Source of the DNA: Williamsia sp.
GTDB taxonomy: Bacteria > Actinomycetota > Actinomycetes > Mycobacteriales > Mycobacteriaceae
DNA: 47,006 bases
Direction of reading: 5' to 3'
Assembly: GCF_016462415.1 (NCBI RefSeq)
Contig: NZ_JAEMTF010000009.1
Location: forward strand, 30,237-77,242
Made by a program: the position numbers and the translations under genes
The notes under the pieces: model-generated
Seen by the model: only the letters and a program-made list of their open reading frames with translations
What the model was told of the DNA's origin: nothing
Databases searched by the model: none
In this document: one piece after another, positions 37,033 through 43,292 of the stretch
How the letters are laid out: each line of letters starts with the position of its first letter
How positions within the stretch are numbered: the stretch's first letter is position 1

Positions 37033-38727
37033 ATGACCCAGGAAGTAGCGGAGCCGAATCCGGCTCTCACCGGACCGCAGGCTGCGGCCACCCGAGAAAC
37101 GCTGGAGGACTACACCCTCCGGTTCGCTCCACGGAGTTATCGCAAGTGGGGGCCGGGCGTCGTCTCGATCTCCGCGCTCGGCGGCATCGCGTACCTCGCC
37201 GATTTCGCGATCGGTGCGAACATCGGTATCGCCAACGGCACCGGTAATGCGTTGTGGGGCATCCTGTTCTTCGCCGTCGTCGTGGTGTTGACGGGCTATC
37301 CGCTCGCCTACTACGCGGCGCGGTACAACATCGACCTCGACCTCATCACCCGTGGCAGCGGATTCGGCTACTACGGGTCGGTGCTGACGAACGTCATCTT
37401 CGCGTCGTTCACCTTCATCTTCTTCGCCCTCGAGGGCTCGATCATGGCCCAAGGCCTCAAGCTGGGTCTCAACATCCCGCTGTGGCTGGGTTATCTGGTG
37501 TCCTCGGTGCTCGTCATCCCGCTGGTCATCTACGGCATGAACACCCTGGCCAAACTGCAGGTGTGGACCACGCCGCTGTGGCTGGTCATGATGGTCCTGC
37601 CGTTCCTCTACCTCCTGATCACACACCCCGACGCGGTCGGTGACTTCCTCGCCTTCAGCGGTGGCACCGACGCCCAGGGTGGCAACGGTGTCTCGTTCGC
37701 AGGCACCATGCTCGCCGCCGGTGTCTGTCTGTCCTTGATCGCCCAGATCGCCGAGCAGATCGACTACCTGCGCTTCATGCCGCCGAAAACCGCTGAGAAC
37801 AATCGCAAGTGGTGGATCGCCGTCATCGCGGCCGGCCCGGGCTGGGTCTTCTTCGGTGCCATCAAGCAGGTGGTCGGACTGTTCCTCGCCGTCTACCTGA
37901 TCCTGAACTTCGCTGACCAGGCCGGTGTCGCCAATCAGCCCGTCGAGCAGTTCCTCGCCATCTACGAGGACTTCATGCCGCACTGGCTGGCCCTGACCCT
38001 CGCGGTCATCCTGGTGGTCATCAGCCAGATCAAGATCAACGTGACCAACGCCTACTCCGGCTCGCTCGCGTGGACCAACAGCTTCACCCGCGTCACCAAG
38101 ACCTACCCGGGTCGCCTGGTCTTCCTGGTGTTCAACGTCGCCATCGCCATCGTGCTGATGGAAGCCAACATGTTCAGCTTCCTCAACAACCTGCTGAACT
38201 TCTACGCCAACTGCGGCATCGCGTGGATCGCCACGGTGGCCTCGGACATCGCGATCAACAAGTTCCTGCTGAAGCTGTCGCCCAAGCAACCCGAGTTCCG
38301 ACGCGGGATGCTCTACAACGTCAACCCGGTGGGATTCGGCAGCGTCGTCCTGGCCGGCGGACTGTCGATCATGACGTACTTCCACGTCTTCGGCGACGCC
38401 ATCCAGCCGTACTCACCGATCGTGGCACTCGTTCTCGCCGTGGTGCTGCCGCCGATCTTCGCCGTCGCGACGAAGGGCAAGTACTACCTGCGTCGTACCG
38501 ACGACGGCATCGACCTGCCGATGCTCGACGAGGACGGCAACCCGTCGGACGTCAAGCTCATGTGCTGCGTCACCGGCATCGAGTTCGAGCGGCCCGACAT
38601 GATCGCGTCGGCGAAGCCGGGGCCGAACGGGGAGAAGCAGTACATCTCCTCGCTGGCCCTCTCGTGCGACAAGACCGGCGAGCACGTGTTGCCCGAACAG
38701 AAGACGGAGACCGCTCTCACCCAGTAG
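37033..38727 (+). CDS. NCS1-family nucleobase/cation symporter with C-terminal extension
   Basis: The 564-residue membrane protein has about 12 hydrophobic segments (about 40-480) and the NCS1 signature regions (FAPRSYRKWGPGVVSISALG then GFGYYGSVLTNVIFASFTFI). NCS1 proteins import purines, cytosine, hydantoins or allantoin with H+ or Na+. The last ~80 residues are hydrophilic and cytosolic, with a CC pair in VKLMCCVTGIEFERPDM and a third Cys in SLALSCDKTGEHVLPEQ; this tail is longer than usual. The ATG at 37033 has GAGGAG. No purine catabolic genes are adjacent, so the substrate is open. Confidence 0.85.
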   Translation: MTQEVAEPNPALTGPQAAATRETLEDYTLRFAPRSYRKWGPGVVSISALGGIAYLADFAIGANIGIANGTGNALWGILFFAVVVVLTGYPLAYYAARYNIDLDLITRGSGFGYYGSVLTNVIFASFTFIFFALEGSIMAQGLKLGLNIPLWLGYLVSSVLVIPLVIYGMNTLAKLQVWTTPLWLVMMVLPFLYLLITHPDAVGDFLAFSGGTDAQGGNGVSFAGTMLAAGVCLSLIAQIAEQIDYLRFMPPKTAENNRKWWIAVIAAGPGWVFFGAIKQVVGLFLAVYLILNFADQAGVANQPVEQFLAIYEDFMPHWLALTLAVILVVISQIKINVTNAYSGSLAWTNSFTRVTKTYPGRLVFLVFNVAIAIVLMEANMFSFLNNLLNFYANCGIAWIATVASDIAINKFLLKLSPKQPEFRRGMLYNVNPVGFGSVVLAGGLSIMTYFHVFGDAIQPYSPIVALVLAVVLPPIFAVATKGKYYLRRTDDGIDLPMLDEDGNPSDVKLMCCVTGIEFERPDMIASAKPGPNGEKQYISSLALSCDKTGEHVLPEQKTETALTQ

Positions 38728-38745
38728 GTCCGACACCGTCGGCCA

Positions 38746-38783
38746 CCGCCCCGTCATCGACCCGCAGGTCGGTGATGGGGCGG
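38746..38783 (+). terminator. Strong intrinsic-type terminator of the NCS1 gene
   Basis: The 5' arm is 38746-38762 and the 3' arm 38767-38783, with loop CGCA. In plus-strand RNA they form a 17-bp stem with only two G-U pairs, beginning CCGCCCC and ending GGGGCGG. It starts 18 bp after the permease stop. A weak T-rich run (TCTGCGTTTG) follows. The next gene starts at 38807. Confidence 0.75.
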
Positions 38784-38806
38784 TCTGCGTTTGCGAGAAT
38801 GATCCG

Positions 38807-40300
38807 ATGACACGGCGCAGCGCGGTCGAGGTCCGAGATCTCATCGTCGATCCCGGTAGCTGGTCGAGCTGGGACGACCCGATCTCCGCGGCGTCGGCCG
38901 GCGACGACTACGCCGACGACCTCCGTGCGGCGCGTGACAAGACCGGTCTCGACGAGTCGCTGATGACCGGCGCGGCCACCGTCCACGGCCACCGTGTGGC
39001 CCTGGTGATCAGCGAATTCGGCTTCCTCGCAGGATCGATCGGCGCTGATGCCGGCACCCGGATGACCGCCGCCATCAGGCGGGCCACCACCGAGGGCCGT
39101 GCGCTGGTGGCGCTCCCGGCGTCCGGGGGCACCCGGATGCAGGAGGGGACCGCGGCCTTTCTGCAGATGGTCGGCATCACCGCGGCGGTCGTCGAACACA
39201 AGGCGGCTCATCTGCCGTACCTGGTCTACCTGCGCCACCCCACCACCGGTGGGGTGTTCGCCTCGTGGGGGTCGCTCGGCCACGTGACGCTCGCCGAACC
39301 CGGTGCGCTGATCGGCTTCCTGGGCCCGCGCGTCTACGAGGGGCTCTACGGCGAGGCGTTCCCGGAGGGCGTCCAGCAGGCGGAGAACCTGCGGGTGCAG
39401 GGGTTGGTCGACATCGTGACGCCGGTGGACAACCTCGCCGAGTTCGTCGACGCGATCCTGCGGGTGCATCGCGCCGGCATCGAGCCGGCCGAAATCGCAA
39501 CGGCGACAATCCCACCTGCATCCGACACGCCTCGGGTGCGCACGGCGACCTGGGACGCGGTCATCGCGTCCCGACGCGCCGACCGGCCCGGCGTGCGTGA
39601 CCTCGTGCGAGCGGTCGCCGACGACGTGGTGAACCTCAGCGGGACCGGCGAAGGCGAGAGCGACCGTGGCCTGCTCGTCGCCATGGTCCGCCTCGGCGGT
39701 CGGGGAGTGGTTCTCATCGGCCAGGACCGACGCCTGCAGACGCCGGGGTCGCTGCTGGGGCCGTCGGCGCTCCGGGTGGCGCGACGCGGCATGCAACTCG
39801 CGGCCGATCTCGACATCCCGCTCGTCACGGTCATCGACACCCCCGGCGCCGAGTTGTCGAAGGAGGCCGAGGAGGGGGGACTGGCGGGTGAGATCGCCAG
39901 GTGTCTGGCCGATCTCATCGCTCTGCCCGTGCCGACGGTGTCGGTGCTGCTGGGGGAAGGTGCCGGTGGGGCCGCGTTGGCGTTGATGCCGGCCGACCGT
40001 GTGGTCGCCGCGTCGAACGCCTGGCTGTCACCGCTGCTGCCGGAGGGAGCGAGCCTCATCGTCCACCGTGACACCGACCACGCGGCGGAGATGGCCGATG
40101 CGCAAGGGATTGGCGCGGCCGCCCTGTTAGACCGCGGATTCGTCGACGTGGTGGTCGACGAGAAGCCCGATGCCGCAGACGAACCCGGACCGTTCTGCGT
40201 CCGTGTGGGCGCGGCGGTCGTGGGCGCACTCGGGGAGATCGAGCGACGGGACTCTGCGGACGTGATCAGATCACGAACCGAACGCTTCGGCCGCCGGTAG
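38807..40300 (+). CDS. accD3: Acyl-CoA carboxylase carboxyltransferase subunit, AccD3-like
   Basis: The 497-residue protein has two crotonase-like halves, as in AccD3 (Rv0904c) of mycobacteria. The first half contains GRALVALPASGGTRMQEGTA (about 102-121), and the second LVTVIDTPGAELSKEAEEGG with VLLGEGAGGAALALMPADRV (about 382-401). It lacks the N-terminal zinc finger of E. coli AccD. By family it transfers the carboxyl group from biotin to an acyl-CoA, but the exact substrate of AccD3 is unclear. The ATG at 38807 follows GAGAAT by 6 nt. Its 3' end runs into a large hairpin whose loop contains the stop codon. Confidence 0.87.
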   Translation: MTRRSAVEVRDLIVDPGSWSSWDDPISAASAGDDYADDLRAARDKTGLDESLMTGAATVHGHRVALVISEFGFLAGSIGADAGTRMTAAIRRATTEGRALVALPASGGTRMQEGTAAFLQMVGITAAVVEHKAAHLPYLVYLRHPTTGGVFASWGSLGHVTLAEPGALIGFLGPRVYEGLYGEAFPEGVQQAENLRVQGLVDIVTPVDNLAEFVDAILRVHRAGIEPAEIATATIPPASDTPRVRTATWDAVIASRRADRPGVRDLVRAVADDVVNLSGTGEGESDRGLLVAMVRLGGRGVVLIGQDRRLQTPGSLLGPSALRVARRGMQLAADLDIPLVTVIDTPGAELSKEAEEGGLAGEIARCLADLIALPVPTVSVLLGEGAGGAALALMPADRVVAASNAWLSPLLPEGASLIVHRDTDHAAEMADAQGIGAAALLDRGFVDVVVDEKPDAADEPGPFCVRVGAAVVGALGEIERRDSADVIRSRTERFGRR

Positions 40301-40317
40301 ACGACCGAAGCGTTCGG
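40261..40317. terminator. Double hairpin at the end of accD3
   Basis: CGTGATC-A-GATCACG (40261-40275) is a perfect 15-bp palindrome in the last codons. It is followed by a 13-bp inverted repeat CCGAACGCTTCGG (40278-40290) and CCGAAGCGTTCGG (40305-40317) with the accD3 stop TAG in the 14-nt loop. Each 13-bp arm is itself a CCGAA/TTCGG hairpin. It separates convergent accD3 and the first LGFP gene. Confidence 0.6.
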
Positions 40318-40347
40318 CTGTTCACACGCGGTCAGGGCAGGGGTCGA

Positions 40348-40923
40348 TCAGGGCCAGACGAGGCGCTTGCCGCCCTCGAAGTCCTGACGGAACTGATTGC
40401 CGACCTTGTACTCGTCGCCGACCGGGAGGCCGAACTTGTCCGGACCGCCGGCGGCCGCGTACTTGGCGAGGATCTGACCCCACACCGGATGTGTACCGGT
40501 GTTGGCGCCGTAGTACATGTTGCCGCCCTCGAAGAACTGCTTACGTCCTGTGCCGCCGGCGAGCTCGTCGCTGGTCGGATACTTGAGGGGGCCGCGCTCG
40601 TAGTTCAGGGTCGCCCAGCGTGCGCGCAGGGCGCCGCCGATCTGGTGGGCGACACCGCCGGAGACGTTGGCCTTCCAGTAGAACGACGTCTGCTTCTCGA
40701 ACCGCTGGAATCGTCCGCCCTGGAACGCGGCGGCTTCGTTCATCGTCGGGTTGCCCCACGTGGTGGGCCCGCCGGTGGCCTCATAGGCCTCCAGGATCCG
40801 TCCGCCGACGCTGTATTCGCCGAAATCCTTGTCGGCGCTCGCGACACCCACCTGGGTGGAACCGAGCAGGGCCACGGCCATCGCCGCGACGGCCACCGCC
40901 GTCATGCGTTCTCTGATGCGCAT
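40348..40923 (-). CDS. Secreted LGFP-repeat protein 1
   Basis: The 191-residue precursor has a signal peptide (AVAAMAVALLGSTQVGVASA, cleaved near residue 30) and a mature part made of LGFP-type repeats, such as GGRILEAYEATGG, ALRARWATLNYERGPLKYPT, and QILAKYAAAGGPDKFGLPVG (about residues 150-169), with recurring KFGLP-like ends. LGFP modules are associated with the cell wall of mycolata, where they may help anchor proteins to peptidoglycan-arabinogalactan. It is a paralogue of the next gene, oriented the same way, with its own Shine-Dalgarno-like GAAAGTGA. Confidence 0.88.
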   Translation of the reverse strand: MRIRERMTAVAVAAMAVALLGSTQVGVASADKDFGEYSVGGRILEAYEATGGPTTWGNPTMNEAAAFQGGRFQRFEKQTSFYWKANVSGGVAHQIGGALRARWATLNYERGPLKYPTSDELAGGTGRKQFFEGGNMYYGANTGTHPVWGQILAKYAAAGGPDKFGLPVGDEYKVGNQFRQDFEGGKRLVWP

Positions 40924-40973
40924 ATGTAGTCACTTTCATGTGGTCGAGTCCTTATGAGGGTACGAAACGAAAA

Positions 40974-41002
40974 CTTCGGCCTCCCGCGATGGGTGGCCGA
41001 AG
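40974..41002 (-). terminator. Intrinsic terminator of the upstream LGFP gene
   Basis: CTTCGGCC (40974-40981) pairs with GGCCGAAG (40995-41002) around a 13-nt loop. In the minus direction it is followed at once by TTTTCGTTTCG, a T-rich run. It lies 21 bp after the stop of the 41024-41605 gene and separates the twin LGFP genes. Confidence 0.75.
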
Positions 41003-41023
41003 CGTCCGATACCTCAGTGCGGA

Positions 41024-41605
41024 TCAGGGGAAGACGAGAACGCCACCCTGGAAGTTCTGGGCGTAGTTCCTGCCCACTCGGTACTCGTTGCTGACGGGCA
41101 TGCCGAGCTTTCCGGTCGGGCCCTTGGCGGCGGCATATTTGCCGAGGATCCCGCCCCACACCGTGTACGTCTTGGTGGTGGTGCCGCTGTAGATGTTGCC
41201 GCCCTGGAAGAACTGCTTGACGCCCTTGTCGGGGATGCCGATCGGGTCGGAGGTGGGGTATTTGAGAACTCCACGCTCCCACTGGAGCGTTCCGTACTTC
41301 GCGAAGATCGCGCCGCTGACCGGGTGTGCGACGCCGTTGGTGACCGACGCCTTCCAGTAGAAGTGGGTGTTGTCCTTCTCGAAGGTCTGGAAGCGTCCAC
41401 CGAGAGCGGGTCGCTCGTCGCCGGTGGCCTCGCCCCACTTCGCGACACCGCCGGTGGCCTTGTAGGCCTCCAGGATGCGTCCGCCGATGGTGTATTCACC
41501 GGACGGCTCATCGGCACTCGCGATGCTCGTCACCTGCGTCGACGCGAGCACGGTAAAGGCCATTGCGGCCACCGCAGCTGCTGTCACGCGTTGTTTGATG
41601 CGCAT
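41024..41605 (-). CDS. Secreted LGFP-repeat protein 2
   Basis: The 193-residue precursor has a signal peptide (MRIKQRVTAAAVAAMAFTVL, then ASTQVTSIASA) and LGFP-type repeats, such as GGRILEAYKATGGVAKWGEA, AIFAKYGTLQWERGVLKYPT and GILGKYAAAKGPTGKLGMPV (about 151-170). Roughly half the residues match the neighbouring paralogue in the same order, so the pair arose by tandem duplication. The frame stays open to 41764, but the ATG at 41605 gives the signal peptide. A possible promoter TTGTGC-N17-AACAAT on the minus strand is within the operator-rich gap shared with the P450 gene. Confidence 0.88.
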   Translation of the reverse strand: MRIKQRVTAAAVAAMAFTVLASTQVTSIASADEPSGEYTIGGRILEAYKATGGVAKWGEATGDERPALGGRFQTFEKDNTHFYWKASVTNGVAHPVSGAIFAKYGTLQWERGVLKYPTSDPIGIPDKGVKQFFQGGNIYSGTTTKTYTVWGGILGKYAAAKGPTGKLGMPVSNEYRVGRNYAQNFQGGVLVFP

Positions 41606-41649
41606 TGGAATCACGTCACTTTCCTTGTAGTCAGGCCACCGACCCGGAT

Positions 41650-41717
41650 CGATTGTTCGCGATAGCAACTGTTTGCACAATCGCTCAGGCGAACGATTGT
41701 CCGAAACGCAATGCGTT
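41650..41717. promoter_or_regulatory. Cluster of inverted repeats between LGFP and P450 genes
   Basis: Seen in order: CGATTGTTCGC (41650-41660), ACAATCG (41677-41683) and CGATTGT (41694-41700), the last two a perfect inverted repeat with a 10-bp spacer; GCGAAC (41689-41694) is an inverted copy of GTTCGC (41655-41660). The palindrome AACGCA-A-TGCGTT (41705-41717) follows. The array lies within both divergent promoter regions. Confidence 0.5.
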
Positions 41718-41746
41718 CGTTGCGGAACTGACGGCCTACGAGTACG

Positions 41747-41752
41747 TATAGT
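41747..41752 (+). promoter_or_regulatory. -10 box of the P450-ferredoxin operon
   Basis: TATAGT is close to the consensus -10 and lies 29 nt before the P450 ATG, which has GGGAGG as Shine-Dalgarno. The region 17 bp upstream (GGAACT) is a poor -35, so activation or repression through the upstream repeats is likely. Confidence 0.5.
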
Positions 41753-41781
41753 TGGTGAGCGCAATTAATTAGGGAGGCTAT

Positions 41782-42984
41782 ATGTCCGACGTGGTTCGCG
41801 AGTATCCGATGGCCCGCACCTGTCCGTTCGACCCGCCCGCACAGCAGACCGAGGACGGTCCGGTGTCGAGGGTTCGGATCGAGACCGGGGCGACGGCCTG
41901 GCTGGTCACGGGGTATCAGGAGCAGCGTGAGGCGCTCGTGGATCCGCGTCTCAGCTCGGACTTCCGGCGTGAGGGCTACCCCTCGCGCATCACCACCCAG
42001 GCCCGGACGCGGTCGTTCATCTCCATGGACAACCCGGAGCACCAGCGGCAGCGTCGGATGCTCATCAAGTACTTCACGGTCAAGCGCATCGAGTCGATGC
42101 GCCCGGCCATCCAGAAGGTGGTCGACGGCCTCCTCGACGAGATGCTGGCGGGATCGGGATCGGCCGACCTGGTGTCGCAGTTCGCTCTGCCGCTGCCGTC
42201 GCTGGTGATCTGCGACCTCCTCGGCGTGCCGTACGCCGACCACGACTTCTTCCAGGAGTGCAGCAGCGTGCAGCTGACGATGTCGGCTCCGATGGCCGAC
42301 CGCGAGGCCGCCCGCGACGCGCTCAACGGATACCTGCTGAATCTGGTCGAGTCCGCCGTCGACAACCCCGGCGATGATCTCATCGGCGACCTGGTGACCA
42401 ACCAGGTCCGGCCCGGTCACCTCACCACCGGCGAGGTGGCCGACATGTGCAGCCTGCTGCTCATCGCCGGACACGAGACCACCGCGAACATGATCGCGCT
42501 GGGCACCCTGGCGCTGCTGCGGCATCCCGGTCAGCTGGCCGAACTGCGCGAGTCCGACGATCCGGCGCTGATGGCGTCGGCGGTCGAGGAACTGCTGCGC
42601 TATCTGACGATCGTCCACCAGGGGCTGCGCCGGGTCGCTGTCGAGGACATCGAGATCGGGGGAGCCCAGGTCGCCGCGGGCGACGGGGTCATCATCTCCG
42701 CCGACGCCGGCAACCGCGCCCCCGACGCCTTCGACGGCGATCCCGACGAACTCGACATCCACCGCTCGGCCCGGCACCACGTGGCCTTCGGGTTCGGTAT
42801 CCACCAGTGTCTCGGCCAGGCGTTGGCTCGACTCGAACTCGACATCGCCTACTCCACCCTGTTCCGGCGGGTGCCGACGCTCGCCGTGGACGCGTCGCTG
42901 GACGAGATCGACTTCAAGGACGACATGTTCGTCTACGGCGTCCGCGCGTTGCCGGTCACCTGGACTGTGGACTCGGACCGATGA
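41782..42984 (+). CDS. Cytochrome P450 (CYP105/107-like)
   Basis: The 400-residue soluble P450 has the I-helix oxygen-binding motif IAGHETTANM (about 229-238), the ExxR motif in EELLRYL (about 271-277), and the heme loop FGFGIHQCLGQALARLE with Cys 343. The N-terminus MARTCPFDPP is typical of bacterial class I P450s. It needs a ferredoxin, encoded by the next gene with a 4-bp overlap, and a reductase not in this window. The substrate is unknown; the heme-loop sequence resembles CYP105 and CYP107 families, which hydroxylate natural products, xenobiotics or lipids. Confidence 0.92.
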   Translation: MSDVVREYPMARTCPFDPPAQQTEDGPVSRVRIETGATAWLVTGYQEQREALVDPRLSSDFRREGYPSRITTQARTRSFISMDNPEHQRQRRMLIKYFTVKRIESMRPAIQKVVDGLLDEMLAGSGSADLVSQFALPLPSLVICDLLGVPYADHDFFQECSSVQLTMSAPMADREAARDALNGYLLNLVESAVDNPGDDLIGDLVTNQVRPGHLTTGEVADMCSLLLIAGHETTANMIALGTLALLRHPGQLAELRESDDPALMASAVEELLRYLTIVHQGLRRVAVEDIEIGGAQVAAGDGVIISADAGNRAPDAFDGDPDELDIHRSARHHVAFGFGIHQCLGQALARLELDIAYSTLFRRVPTLAVDASLDEIDFKDDMFVYGVRALPVTWTVDSDR

Positions 42985-43175
42985 GCATCGAGATCGACCG
43001 CGACACCTGCGTCGGGGCCGGACAGTGCGTGCTGGCCGCGCCGGATGTCTTCGACCAGACCGAGGACGAGGGCATCTCGTTCGTGCGACCCGACGCGCCG
43101 GCGGGCCGGGACGCCGCGATCGCGGACGCCGTCGACCGCTGCCCGGCACGGGCCATCGCTCTGGTCGAGGGGTGA
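42981..43175 (+). CDS. [3Fe-4S] ferredoxin partner of the P450
   Basis: The 64-residue ferredoxin has the P450-type [3Fe-4S] pattern: DRDTCVGAGQCVLAAPDVF (CxxxxxC, the middle position of the usual CxxCxxC replaced) and DRCPARAIAL with the third Cys. It delivers electrons to the P450 encoded by the preceding gene, whose TGA overlaps this ATG. The downstream ABC exporter starts 110 bp later with its own signals. Confidence 0.92.
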   Translation: MSIEIDRDTCVGAGQCVLAAPDVFDQTEDEGISFVRPDAPAGRDAAIADAVDRCPARAIALVEG

Positions 43176-43231
43176 ATCGGACATCGCTCCGCGCAGCGGA
43201 AAACGACGCGCCACCACGTGGTCGGCGTTGG

Positions 43232-43237
43232 TAGCGT
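43232..43237 (+). promoter_or_regulatory. -10 box before the small ORF and ABC exporter
   Basis: TAGCGT is followed by 7 nt and then GTG at 43245, which opens a 15-codon frame. The same hexamer and spacing occur at pdxH and at the importer operon. No Shine-Dalgarno is present, so a leaderless transcript would translate the small frame first. Confidence 0.45.
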
Positions 43238-43244
43238 CGACCGG

Positions 43245-43292
43245 GTGAATCCTGCTCACCCGCACTGTCCCGGGTCGCGCGCCCGATGCTGA
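43245..43292 (+). CDS. Candidate leaderless 15-residue upstream ORF
   Basis: GTG at 43245 opens MNPAHPHCPGSRARC and stops at TGA 43290-43292. The frame overlaps the ATG of the ABC exporter gene (43286) by 7 bp, in another frame. The small peptide has two Cys and two His in 15 residues. Placement 7 nt after TAGCGT, and the overlap, suggest a translated regulatory uORF that couples to the exporter. No coding bias can be judged in so short a frame, so chance is possible. Confidence 0.35.
   Translation: MNPAHPHCPGSRARC

Noticed and set aside
41724-41753. Possible ECF-sigma promoter (GGAAC with GTT) before the P450 gene
   Set aside because: The spacing from GGAAC to GTT is too long for the usual SigH/SigE-type promoter, and TATAGT gives a simpler reading.
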